Notes: generated from the sequence alone by a model not told the origin. DNA of 8,500 nt from Nitrospira sp. (GCA_025360665.1 JANYBU010000127.1:1-8500), one strand, 5' to 3'. Counted from the stretch's first letter, positions 1 to 6,465 are shown. Translations and numbers: made by a program.

Positions 1-171
1 AAAGCCGACGCTGGTTTGAAGACCATTCCCATCCTCGCCTTCGCCAATCATGAAGAGGTCGACACGTTTAACCGGGCCAGAGCGCTGGGCGTGACCAAGA
101 TTGTCTCGCGTAATGAGTTCTCCGCTCGATTGAAAGACCTGGTCGAGGAAGTCGCAGGGAATCACGCATGA
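1..171 (+). CDS. Receiver-domain-like protein, C-terminal fragment
   Basis: The reading frame is open from base 1 and gives 56 residues ending at TGA 169-171; the N-terminus lies outside the window. The fragment has a hydrophobic strand (TIPILAFANH), an amphipathic helix with ARALGV, a second strand (KIVSR) and a closing helix (SARLKDLVEEV). This matches the beta4-alpha4-beta5-alpha5 end of a response-regulator receiver domain. The lysine normally conserved after beta5 appears to be replaced by Arg (VSRNEF), so this may be a pseudo-receiver. No DNA-binding output domain follows, so the protein ends with the receiver fold. The stop overlaps the next start as ATGA, which implies translational coupling with the folate-binding gene. 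The phospho-acceptor Asp would lie upstream and cannot be checked. The family call is an inference from pattern. Confidence 0.6.
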   Translation, partial: KADAGLKTIPILAFANHEEVDTFNRARALGVTKIVSRNEFSARLKDLVEEVAGNHA

Positions 172-1259
172 AGCACTCACGCCTCCACGAGCACCACCTG
201 AAGCTCGGCGCAGCCTTTGAAGAGGTCGCCGGGTGGGACATGCCCGCTCACTATGGCGAATGGGTCGCGGAGTATCAGGCGGTACGCCAGGCAGTCGGAC
301 TCTCCGACCTCTCGCACCGTGGCAAAATCCGCGTCACCGGTGATGATCGAGTGAAATGGCTACAGGGCCTCATCAGCAACGATATTCTCCCGCTCCAGCC
401 AGGCCAGGGCTGCTATTCTAGCTTTCTTACGCACAAGGGCAAGATGCTCGGCTACTTTCGAGTCTATACCCTGCCTGACAGCCTGTGGGTGGAAGATGTC
501 GGCGAGGTCGGCGACGCCACCTTCCAAGCCCTCCGAAAGTTTCTGCTCTACGGCATCAAAGCGAAAATGGAGAACTGCGCGGAGTCCTGGGGATTGTTGC
601 TCATTAGCGGACCCAAGGCCTGCGCGGCAGTCAGCGCCGCCTTCGGCGTCGAGATGAGCGACCTCAAGCCAGTGAGTGCCATCGCAGCCCAGATCGGTGG
701 CCACGCCTCGCTCGTCCTGTGCACAGAAGAAACCGGAGAGGCAGACCTCGAAGTATTACTGCCTACTGAAGCCCTCAACACGGCCTGGGAGCGACTCATG
801 GAGGCAGGCGCGACGTACGGCATCAAGGCCGTTGGCGCTCAAGCTCGTGAGGCCCTCCGCATCGAAGCGGGGCTGCCAAAAGCCGGGCCGGACCTGAACG
901 AAGAGATCGTCCCGCCGGAAGCGAACCTGGAAGGGAAAGCGTTCAGCTTGAATAAGGGCTGCTATCCAGGGCAGGAAGTCGTGGCGAGGATGGACACCTA
1001 CGGCAACGTACGGCGGCACTTAGTCGGCCTGGTCATGAAGGGCTCGATCATCCCGCCGAGGAACGCCAAGATATTCAGCGGAGACCGTGAAGTCGGCTGG
1101 GTCAGTAGTTCCACACAGTCACCACAGCTCAAGGCCCCTATCGCCTTGGCATTCCCACTCCGTGATTTTTCAGCCCCCGGCACCAACCTCACCATCGAAA
1201 TCGATGGTGCGCGTCACGACGCAACGGTGCAGGCTCTCCCCTTCTACCGTCGCGCCTAG
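168..1259 (+). CDS. YgfZ/GcvT-family folate-binding protein
   Basis: The protein has 363 residues, close to GcvT length. The N-terminus is GcvT-like: GWDMPAHYG near residues 22-30, then VGLSDLSHRGKIRVTG and NDI at 71-73. The YgfZ signature KGCYPGQE is at residues 263-270, with Cys265 as the conserved cysteine. The segment KGKMLGYFRVY (90-100) occupies the place where the aminomethyltransferase has its catalytic Asp (GGVIDDLIVY in T-proteins), and that Asp is absent. This favours a YgfZ-type role over glycine cleavage. YgfZ proteins are cytosolic and help to build or repair iron-sulfur clusters in a folate-dependent way. The start at 168 has an AGGG about 8 bases upstream and forms an ATGA overlap with the preceding gene. 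No other gcv genes are nearby. Annotation pipelines may call it aminomethyltransferase. Confidence 0.88.
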   Translation: MKHSRLHEHHLKLGAAFEEVAGWDMPAHYGEWVAEYQAVRQAVGLSDLSHRGKIRVTGDDRVKWLQGLISNDILPLQPGQGCYSSFLTHKGKMLGYFRVYTLPDSLWVEDVGEVGDATFQALRKFLLYGIKAKMENCAESWGLLLISGPKACAAVSAAFGVEMSDLKPVSAIAAQIGGHASLVLCTEETGEADLEVLLPTEALNTAWERLMEAGATYGIKAVGAQAREALRIEAGLPKAGPDLNEEIVPPEANLEGKAFSLNKGCYPGQEVVARMDTYGNVRRHLVGLVMKGSIIPPRNAKIFSGDREVGWVSSSTQSPQLKAPIALAFPLRDFSAPGTNLTIEIDGARHDATVQALPFYRRA

Positions 1260-1260
1260 A

Positions 1261-1385
1261 GCAGGACGCTGAAAAAGTCCGCCAGCTTCGTTCTCGCATC
1301 ACTCAGAGGCTCAACGTACAGCACAAGTACGATTCGCCTCTTCGCTCGCTGCGGCCTCGCTGGACGGTCTTTTTGAGCGTCCTGC
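1261..1385. repeat. 125-bp imperfect inverted-repeat intergenic element
   Basis: The two 59-base arms (1261-1319 and 1327-1385) are mirror complements around a 7-base centre. The outer 10 bases (GCAGGACGCT) match perfectly, followed by an A5 tract and matching T5 tract. The inner GAGGC/GCCTC and CGTAC/GTACG pairs are perfect and symmetrically spaced, while the middle third of the arms is diverged. The element starts 2 bases after the stop of the folate-binding gene and ends 6 bases before the stop of the convergent gene. It could therefore act as a bidirectional terminator. It contains no ORF, and I saw no clear target-site duplication. I recall similar sequence as an interspersed intergenic repeat in Nitrospira genomes, but this is unverified. 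Confidence 0.75.
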
Positions 1386-1391
1386 GGATCG

Positions 1392-1874
1392 TTACTTTTC
1401 TGGATTCCGGACCGCCGCCACAGCCGACGCAAAGGTCAGTAAGCTCTTCCGCTCGTCATCTTCAAGCGCCAGCAAGAGGTGAGCCTCCTCGGCATGCATC
1501 AGGCGAAGGCTCAGGAACGGTTCCTCACGGCGTTTTTCTTTATTGTCCCACATCGCATCGATCACCTGAACTTTGTCCAACTGACCGACCGACACCACGT
1601 CATAGCGAAAATACGAATCGCCGATGACCATGTCGAACAGCACGTTGCCGGCAGTGAGGAGCACTAGATTAAAGCGCCCCTGATCTTCGTAGCCCTCCGG
1701 CAAAAACTTGTTGATGTGGCAAAGCGCGACTTTGCGATCTCCTAAAGCTGCGCGGATCTTCTCCTTCAACGCCGGGTAATCGATCTGCATGGCCTTTTCA
1801 TCAAGCCCCGTCGCCGCCGTAGCGGCATTTTGAGCCTTTCCAAAAATCTCATCCGCCGACATCAACCCTGCCAT
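1392..1874 (-). CDS. Conserved hypothetical protein, soluble
   Basis: This is a 160-residue protein I do not recognise. It has no signal peptide or membrane segment. The first 55 residues look helical (MSADEIFGKAQNAA, YPALKEKIRAAL). They are followed by alternating strands (NLVLLTAGNVLFDMVIG, YFRYDVVSVGQLDKVQVIDAMW, PFLSLRLMHAEEAHLLLALE) and a final helix (SLLTFASAVAAV). A run of strands closed by a C-terminal helix would fit a PH-like fold, but that is inference only. The start is well supported: AAAGGA lies 8 bases upstream of the ATG at 1874. It sits 27 bases downstream of the small membrane protein gene on the same strand, so the two are probably cotranscribed. It converges on the folate-binding gene across the inverted-repeat element. 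Confidence 0.8.
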   Translation of the reverse strand: MAGLMSADEIFGKAQNAATAATGLDEKAMQIDYPALKEKIRAALGDRKVALCHINKFLPEGYEDQGRFNLVLLTAGNVLFDMVIGDSYFRYDVVSVGQLDKVQVIDAMWDNKEKRREEPFLSLRLMHAEEAHLLLALEDDERKSLLTFASAVAAVRNPEK

Positions 1875-1901
1875 GTGTGTAGTCCTTTCATCCGAACCAT
1901 G

Positions 1902-2150
1902 TTAACTCGCGGTACGCCGAGCCTTCACGGCTCTGGCGACGCCGACCAATCCAAGGCCGGCCCACGCAAACTCCAAGAAAATAAAACCGACCCGCTGATC
2001 CTCAATCGCGACGATCCCTAACAGCAACGACCCGACGATGTTCAACGCAAGATATCCCGCGTCCAGTTCACGCCAGATCCCGCCCTGAATCAAGCCATAG
2101 GCTGACAGCACCATCAGAGCACCCAGCACGGAAATCAGCTGCAACAGCAT
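1902..2150 (-). CDS. CBU_0592-like small integral membrane protein
   Basis: Starting at the ATG at 2150, this is an 82-residue protein with three hydrophobic segments: LLQLISVLGALMVLSAYGLI, YLALNIVGSLLLGIVAI and FIFLEFAWAGLGLVGVARAV. The pattern, with a polar hinge before the second segment and a Glu inside the third, resembles the CBU_0592 family of inner-membrane proteins of unknown function. The frame stays open upstream to an ATG at 2225. I chose 2150 because GAGG lies 6 bases ahead of it and the first hydrophobic segment then begins at residue 2. The upstream 25 residues are Cys-rich and unlike a membrane protein. It is the first gene of a likely two-gene unit with the hypothetical gene at 1392-1874. 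Confidence 0.72.
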   Translation of the reverse strand: MLLQLISVLGALMVLSAYGLIQGGIWRELDAGYLALNIVGSLLLGIVAIEDQRVGFIFLEFAWAGLGLVGVARAVKARRTAS

Positions 2151-2350
2151 CACGCACCTCGCCTGGGCCTCGATCATGCACACAGCGGAACATGCACCGT
2201 AACTGGCCACCCGTCCCGACTTCAAGAGGATTTTTGCAGAAGACCGAGCTCACTGGGCGGGCAGATGATGGGGAAACCGCGTGGCACCAGACTCATCGAG
2301 AGCCGGGCCGTCGAATGAGGGGCGCTGACTCGAAGCAGCTGGCTACCCGT

Positions 2351-2380
2351 TTGATAATCAGCCCATCCATCCTGCATACT
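2351..2380 (+). promoter_or_regulatory. Sigma-70-like promoter for the small zinc-binding protein
   Basis: A TTGATA -35 box at 2351-2356 and a CATACT -10 box at 2375-2380 are separated by 18 bases. They match the consensus at five and four of six positions. Transcription would start near 2387, leaving a leader of about 18 bases with GGAGGA at 2395-2400. This was found by eye and is unconfirmed. Confidence 0.35.
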
Positions 2381-2404
2381 AGGCTCTCTGATCCGGAGGA
2401 TGGA

Positions 2405-2644
2405 ATGCACGATCTGACCTGCATGATCAAAGGCTGCCAAGCAAGAGTGTATGCCCCAGCCGGCACGCACAGCATCTGCCGGGAGCACTTCCTCAGCTAT
2501 CTCACCTGGCGTCGCCGCAAAGGTCCGCAGATGTTTATGAAATATGCCGGGATGACGATGGAAGAACGAGACCCCCTCGTCGCCGAGTGGGCCAACACCA
2601 TCCGCGTCGAAGAAGTCCCAGCCGCCTCAGTGCCAAAAACATAA
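2405..2644 (+). CDS. Small putative zinc-binding (treble-clef-like) protein
   Basis: This 79-residue protein begins at the ATG at 2405. The start is set by GGAGGA at 2395-2400, 4 bases upstream; the frame is open further upstream but that extension looks non-coding. The N-terminus carries four possible zinc ligands, Cys6, Cys11, Cys25 and His28, in the order GC...G...CREHF. It resembles the C-x4-C...C-x2-H knuckle seen in some phage and HNH-associated proteins. A basic patch WRRRKGPQMF follows at about residues 34-43, then an acidic helix (MTMEERDPLVAEWANTI) and a short tail. The basic patch next to a zinc knuckle would allow nucleic-acid binding, but no function is known to me. It stands alone between a divergent membrane-protein gene and the toxin-antitoxin pair. 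Confidence 0.7.
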   Translation: MHDLTCMIKGCQARVYAPAGTHSICREHFLSYLTWRRRKGPQMFMKYAGMTMEERDPLVAEWANTIRVEEVPAASVPKT

Positions 2645-2766
2645 CGCCCCACGCCAGCACACAAGAAAACGGTTCCTGCCACCTTATTCCAGCGCAAACG
2701 GTCACCCCATGAAAACAACAGCACCGTCCCACAAGCCGAGGCAAGCTGGCCGACATTCTTCTGCCA

Positions 2767-2775
2767 TGCTACAAT
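2767..2775 (+). promoter_or_regulatory. Extended -10 promoter of the toxin-antitoxin pair
   Basis: TGCTACAAT is an extended -10 element (TG at 2767-2768, TACAAT at 2770-2775). It lies about 39 bases ahead of the antitoxin ATG. The -35 region is weak, with TGGCCG at about 17-base spacing, as expected where an extended -10 compensates. This is a by-eye call. Confidence 0.4.
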
Positions 2776-2813
2776 CCCGACACAAAAAACAGTGCCCCGC
2801 TTCCAAGACAAGA

Positions 2814-3056
2814 ATGGAGACGCGCATAGCAACAGATACAAGAACGACGGTCTATCTGAAACCAAAAGTGCACCCGGCTCTGAAAGCCAAAGCAGCCTCG
2901 ACGGATCGAACCGTCTCAGACCTCATCAATGCCGCAGTGCTGGGAGCAATGCGAGAAGACGAAATAGATCTAGCCGCTGTCGCCGCACGACGCAAAGAGC
3001 CCTCCCGTCCATTTGAGAAAGTGATCGAGGACTTGAAACGTGACGGGCTCTTATAG
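2814..3056 (+). CDS. Antitoxin, ribbon-helix-helix (CopG/RelB-like)
   Basis: From the ATG at 2814 this is an 80-residue protein. Residues about 9-50 form a ribbon-helix-helix pattern: a short strand TRTTVYLKPKV, helix PALKAKAAST, turn DRTVSDLI, then helix NAAVLGAM. The acidic and basic tail (EDEIDLAAVAARRKEPSRPFEKVIEDLKRDG) is the usual toxin-neutralising region of CopG-type antitoxins. It would bind its partner toxin and repress its own operon. The frame is open back to 2709, but that extension overlaps the promoter-like sequence and lacks antitoxin character. The Shine-Dalgarno for 2814 is weak (AAGACAAG just upstream). The gene overlaps the toxin by 17 bases, the usual antitoxin-first order. 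Confidence 0.82.
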   Translation: METRIATDTRTTVYLKPKVHPALKAKAASTDRTVSDLINAAVLGAMREDEIDLAAVAARRKEPSRPFEKVIEDLKRDGLL

Positions 3057-3360
3057 TCTCCTCCTCAAGAAATCCGCAGAGCGTGACCTGCGGAAAATCC
3101 CCAAAGCAGATCTTCAGCGAATCATCCAACGGATCAAAGAACTTGCGGCTATCCCACGGCCGTCCGGCAGCGAGAAACTGGCAGGACAGGACTCATATCG
3201 CATCCGACAAGGTGATTATCGCGTCGTCTATACCGTAGACGATAATCATATTGAAAGTGTCCACGCAAACAGGGCTAGCTCATGCTGTCCCCTTATCTTC
3301 CTCTCAAAAGATCAAGGCACGTCTTCCGCGCAGCGCACGCCGAGCGTCGGCCCCCAGTAG
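3040..3360 (+). CDS. RelE/ParE-family toxin with aberrant C-terminus
   Basis: The 106-residue product starts at GTG 3040, with GAGG 9 bases upstream, inside the end of the antitoxin gene. Residues 1-70 fit the RelE/ParE family well: an N-terminal strand (SYSLLLKKSAERDLRKIP), helix LQRIIQRIKELA, PRPSGSEKLAGQ, YRIRQGDYRVVYTVDD. RelE-type toxins cleave ribosome-bound mRNA, and ParE types poison gyrase. The family normally closes near residue 85-90 with a strand and a VGHRREVYR-like motif carrying catalytic or stabilising residues. Here the sequence after HIE becomes SVHANRASSCC and then 30 residues rich in Ser, Pro and Gln. The tail is antisense to the end of the convergent protease gene. The motif is not present in the other two forward frames either. 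The toxin may be inactive or attenuated. Confidence 0.75.
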   Translation: MTGSYSLLLKKSAERDLRKIPKADLQRIIQRIKELAAIPRPSGSEKLAGQDSYRIRQGDYRVVYTVDDNHIESVHANRASSCCPLIFLSKDQGTSSAQRTPSVGPQ

Positions 3361-4925
3361 GTCACTTCATCCCACCCTCGATAGCTGGCCCGAAAATCCG
3401 GCGGTTTTTCATTCCATTCCCCGCCCCGCAACACGCGGAAGGAGCCACGCAACGGTCCCTGTGGATCCCAGGCGGAAGATGCCTGGTAGAAATCTTCCGC
3501 GTACCAATCTTTCACCCACTGTGACACACTGCCGATCAGGTCGAACACCCCATAGGGCGACGCCGTCGCCGCCTGGCGCCCGACCGGCTCGGTTCCTCTG
3601 GCGCCGGCCTTGAGTTCTCCATTTCTCATACGAATTTTCACGACTTCTCCATCATTGCCCCAGGGGTAGCGGCGACCATCCGTCCCTCGCGCCGCCTTTT
3701 CCCATTCGGCCTCTGTCGGCAATCGTTTACCTTGCCACTGGCAAAAGGATCGAGCCTGGTTCCATGTAATGTTGGTCACGGGATGCTGCACGCGCTGAGG
3801 GTCATCGAACGTTAGGCGATCTTTCGGTGGCGTGCAGCCCCCTCCTTCAACGCACTGTCGGTACCGCGCGTTCGTCACTTCGTACTTGTCGAACCAGTAG
3901 GAGTTGAGATGCACTCGGTGTACGGGACGAGCATCTTGAAGCCCATCCTCCGCTCCCATCAAAAACTCTCCGGCTGGAATCACCACCATCCCCTCCGGTT
4001 GAGCGATGCCGCGCTGGGCCAGATGCTTCAGTTCATCTTCCTGTGCAGCCCGTAGTTGGCCGTTCACCCGCGCGATCGCCTCCTCGTCCTGTGAACTCGG
4101 CGCTGGATCCCGCACCGGACTCGGCTGTAGGCGCGGCAAGACGGCCGCCGGAGGGTCGCTCTTTGACGATGCTCCGGCAACCTGAGCCGGAGCCGGTGGC
4201 ATTGAGGCAATGTCGGTGTTCCTGACTGTCTCGATGAGCACCGTAGTCCTGACGACTTCTTGGGCAAGGCCTTTGTCCTCACCGCTCCCCTTGGCATTCT
4301 TCCTCCCTTTCCCAATCATCGTAAAATCAAAATCCGGGATATTCGCGAGGAGGGGCGTGGCATAGGAGATCGGCACCGCAAAGGACATCCCTTCCGGTAC
4401 GATGCCGGAAGGATGGGCGAATTTGGTGGTCATCACGCCCACCACCTCCCCGCGTCGATTGAAGATGGGCCCTCCGCTGTTGCCGGGGTTGATTGCCGCA
4501 TCCACTTGAAAGACCCGCTGGACGCCCCTCGTCCGCACCGCCGCAATCCGACCGCGGGTCACGGACACGTCCCGGAGGCCGAACGAAAATCCGACGGTGA
4601 TGATTTCTTGATCGAGTCGGACGGCACCCGCATAGCCGATGGGCGCTTCCGTCAATCCCACCGTTTCAATCTTGAGCAAGGCGAGGTCGTGTTCGGAGTC
4701 GGTGCTGATGAGGATCGCCGGCGCGCGGAAATCCCCTGCGGTCACAACGAAGATCCGCTTCGCATTGGCGACCACGTGTTCAGCCGTCAGGATATACCCG
4801 TCGCTATGGACGATGACCCCGCTCCCCGCCGGCTTCGCGGCTGGTGCGTCCAGTCGCTCGGCCCCCCAGAGGCTACTGGAGCCGGCGGCAATCATCACCC
4901 ACAGAAACAATGCTATTCGTCTCAT
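3312..4925 (-). CDS. Exported HtrA-like serine protease fused to FGE/SUMF1-like domain
   Basis: This is a 537-residue protein. Residues 1-22 form a signal peptide (MRRIALFLWVMIAAGSSSLWGA). Residues 33-195 are an S1C trypsin-like domain with a complete triad: His50 (TAEHVV), Asp80 (EHDLALLKI) and Ser150 (NPGNSGGP). No PDZ domain follows. A Pro/Ala/Ser-rich linker (about 238-280) and a short charged helix lead to an FGE-sulfatase domain (about 310-537). That domain has GMVVIPAGEFLMG, YEVTNARYRQC, HPVTNITWNQA, RLPTEAEWEKAARG, YPWGN, RVLRGGEWN and a terminal GVRCAED. The paired catalytic cysteines expected after the RGG motif in true FGE enzymes are missing (GGEWNEKPPDF), so formylglycine production is unlikely. 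The start overlaps the upstream heme-protein stop as ATGA. Localisation is probably periplasmic or outer-membrane-facing. Confidence 0.9.
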   Translation of the reverse strand: MRRIALFLWVMIAAGSSSLWGAERLDAPAAKPAGSGVIVHSDGYILTAEHVVANAKRIFVVTAGDFRAPAILISTDSEHDLALLKIETVGLTEAPIGYAGAVRLDQEIITVGFSFGLRDVSVTRGRIAAVRTRGVQRVFQVDAAINPGNSGGPIFNRRGEVVGVMTTKFAHPSGIVPEGMSFAVPISYATPLLANIPDFDFTMIGKGRKNAKGSGEDKGLAQEVVRTTVLIETVRNTDIASMPPAPAQVAGASSKSDPPAAVLPRLQPSPVRDPAPSSQDEEAIARVNGQLRAAQEDELKHLAQRGIAQPEGMVVIPAGEFLMGAEDGLQDARPVHRVHLNSYWFDKYEVTNARYRQCVEGGGCTPPKDRLTFDDPQRVQHPVTNITWNQARSFCQWQGKRLPTEAEWEKAARGTDGRRYPWGNDGEVVKIRMRNGELKAGARGTEPVGRQAATASPYGVFDLIGSVSQWVKDWYAEDFYQASSAWDPQGPLRGSFRVLRGGEWNEKPPDFRASYRGWDEVTYWGPTLGVRCAEDVP

Positions 4926-5710
4926 GGTCGAATCGGGATCACCACACTAATCGCACCAGCATTTTGCCCGAGGCTGAGTCCCTCCCGGGGATAGCCGGTC
5001 CGGTCCAGTTCCCCTTTGGGGTCGCCGTGACAATCCAGGCATTTCCTTGTCGTATAGAGCGGAAACATCAGGCGCAACGACCCGCTCTTCGCCGTGACTT
5101 CGCTGATCACTTTCTCACGGGGATACGAGGGATCGGCAAACGCCTCCAACGCCGTTCGTTCAACCGTATCCGGCGCGTTGAGGGGATTGCGAGGCGCCAG
5201 CGCCGTCTGCTTCAGCCGCACATGTGTCCGTTCAGTGAATCGGGTGCCCACTCGCGCGCCGAAGATCGCGGGAATAAACTCTTTGAGTCCGCCACCTCGT
5301 CGATTAATCTCAGGTTGGGCTTCCGCGACCACCTGTTTACTGACCAAGGCCAGCTCTTTGAGTAGCTTCTTCGTCCCGGCCGGAATTCGCGCCGCCTCAA
5401 GATCTCGCAGGTCGGTACCTGAGCGACTGCGAAAGACGTCCAGTAATTGTCGCTCAAACACGTCAGGTGTAAAATCTTTTTCTATTTTCTCCTGCTCATC
5501 GAACAGGACTTGGTGCTCGTTGATTACATTTCGGCCGGAATCGAGCAGGACCGCCAGGAGACGAGCAGTCGTCTCGAGTTCAAGGATGGTTTGAAGGGGA
5601 GCGCCGGATTCCGGCTGGCGATCCTTAGCACAAGCACCTTCGCTGCTTGCCCAACCGGCCACGGCACAGGCCAGAAGCGATACGATAACCCACCGCAGGC
5701 GACTAGCCAT
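4922..5710 (-). CDS. Exported DUF3365 (Tll0287-like) heme-c-binding protein
   Basis: This 262-residue protein has a signal peptide (VIVSLLACAVAGWASSEGACA, cleavage near residue 28). Helical segments follow (about 38-75 and 115-135), then a PAS-like region ending in SGSLRLMFPLYTTRKCLDCHGDPKGE and GLSLGQNAGAISVVIP. The motif CLDCH at residues 224-228 is a single covalent heme-c site. Position and context fit DUF3365/Tll0287-type domains, which often sense redox or small ligands. The ATG at 5710 has AGGG 8 bases upstream. Its stop overlaps the start of the protease-FGE gene (ATGA), so both are made from one mRNA, probably in near-equal amounts. It is likely periplasmic. A lone c-heme sensor feeding an HtrA-like protease is an inference from linkage only. 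Confidence 0.88.
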   Translation of the reverse strand: MASRLRWVIVSLLACAVAGWASSEGACAKDRQPESGAPLQTILELETTARLLAVLLDSGRNVINEHQVLFDEQEKIEKDFTPDVFERQLLDVFRSRSGTDLRDLEAARIPAGTKKLLKELALVSKQVVAEAQPEINRRGGGLKEFIPAIFGARVGTRFTERTHVRLKQTALAPRNPLNAPDTVERTALEAFADPSYPREKVISEVTAKSGSLRLMFPLYTTRKCLDCHGDPKGELDRTGYPREGLSLGQNAGAISVVIPIRP

Positions 5711-5757
5711 AACGTCGACCCTGCTGCGTACGCATGGTGGAAAAACTCGTGAGGCGC

Positions 5758-5791
5758 GGTTCCCTCTCCGCTACGTAGCGGAGAGGGAACC
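5758..5791. repeat. Perfect 34-bp palindrome in intergenic region
   Basis: The 17-base arms GGTTCCCTCTCCGCTAC and their exact complement meet with no spacer at 5774/5775. The palindrome lies 66 bases after the stop of the gene at 5857-6372 and 47 bases ahead of the heme-protein start. On the minus strand a T5 run follows 12 bases later, too far for a standard terminator. The CCCTCTCC...GGAGAGGG core resembles common REP-like or terminator hairpins. It could also be a dyad operator. Confidence 0.8.
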
Positions 5792-5856
5792 ACCTCCCAG
5801 ACAAATGGTACGTTTGGTCACAGGTGAAGTCAAGACGTGCAAGTCGCTTCCCTCAC

Positions 5857-6372
5857 TCACCGGGACTGATGGATGTCGATCATGACGTTATCGGCGTCAA
5901 GCTCGACTGTGACGGGAGCCCCTTCCTGAAACACGGAAAGTTTACTGCCCGCGAGCGCATCCACGTCGAAACGTTCAAACCCCTCCGGGGTCGAGAGCTG
6001 AATCTGGCTCCAGTACGGATCGGCGTAGTGGAGCGTCCCGACAATCATGCGATGGTCGGCGAACGCACGTCCTGCCTTGGTAACGTCCAGCAAGACGTTT
6101 CCCGAATCCACCAGCATGAGGACGGTATCTCCCGTCCTGGCCTCATGCAACCCCACTCGATCGGCTTTGTTGGGGCTGATAGTACGCATCTGTAGATTAC
6201 CCGGTGTCTTGACGAACAGCATGCCGGACTCGATCTTTGAGATGACTCCGCCGAAGCCATGATGAACCGCCCTCATCACCTCGTCGGCTTGCGCGACGGC
6301 GACAGCGTAAACAGGCGCGACCATCATGATGGACGTCAAGACCACTAATAATAAGTGACGACTGATCCTCAT
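5857..6372 (-). CDS. Exported hypothetical protein, beta-rich
   Basis: From the ATG at 6372 this is a 171-residue protein. The start is fixed by a strong AGGAGG 7 bases upstream and by the signal peptide it exposes (MRISRHLLLVVLTSIMMVAP, then VYAVAVAQA); the longer open frame to 6495 has neither. The mature part contains two similar beta-rich stretches. The first is GGVISKIESGMLFVKTPGN ending in GDTVLMLVDSGNVLLDVT. The second is MIVGTLHYADPYWSQIQLST ending in GAPVTVELDADNVMIDI. They may be tandem OB- or barrel-like modules, which is inference. There are no cysteines or recognised catalytic motifs in the mature part. It is probably secreted or periplasmic and is the last gene in the minus-strand run of exported proteins. 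Function unknown. Confidence 0.8.
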   Translation of the reverse strand: MRISRHLLLVVLTSIMMVAPVYAVAVAQADEVMRAVHHGFGGVISKIESGMLFVKTPGNLQMRTISPNKADRVGLHEARTGDTVLMLVDSGNVLLDVTKAGRAFADHRMIVGTLHYADPYWSQIQLSTPEGFERFDVDALAGSKLSVFQEGAPVTVELDADNVMIDIHQSR

Positions 6373-6408
6373 CACGTCACCTCCTCCCCTGAAACAACAC
6401 TGCTGTCT

Positions 6409-6465
6409 CGGGCGAGCAGCGTCGGCCTTCTCCATTCTCAACAACAGCCAGCCACTGCTCGCCCG
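6409..6465. repeat. 11-bp inverted repeat, 35-base spacer
   Basis: CGGGCGAGCAG at 6409-6419 and its exact complement CTGCTCGCCCG at 6455-6465 lie between the gene ending at 6501 and the one starting at 6372. No T-run follows on the minus strand. It could fold as an mRNA stem just ahead of the strong ribosome-binding site or serve as a split operator. Confidence 0.45.

Noticed and set aside
168..1259. Annotation as glycine-cleavage aminomethyltransferase GcvT
   Set aside because: The catalytic Asp region of T-proteins is replaced by KGKMLGYFRVY, the YgfZ motif KGCYPGQE is present, and no other glycine-cleavage genes are nearby.
2497..2865. Minus-strand frame with hydrophobic stretches between the zinc-knuckle gene and the antitoxin
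   Set aside because: It is antisense to the zinc-knuckle gene and the antitoxin promoter, gives inconsistent membrane patterns, and has no usable ribosome-binding site.
4260..4994. 244-residue plus-strand open frame opposite the protease-FGE gene
   Set aside because: It is antisense to an intact, domain-rich gene, has no recognisable domain and no good ribosome-binding site, and is rich in His/Arg/Gly as expected for a shadow frame in GC-rich DNA.
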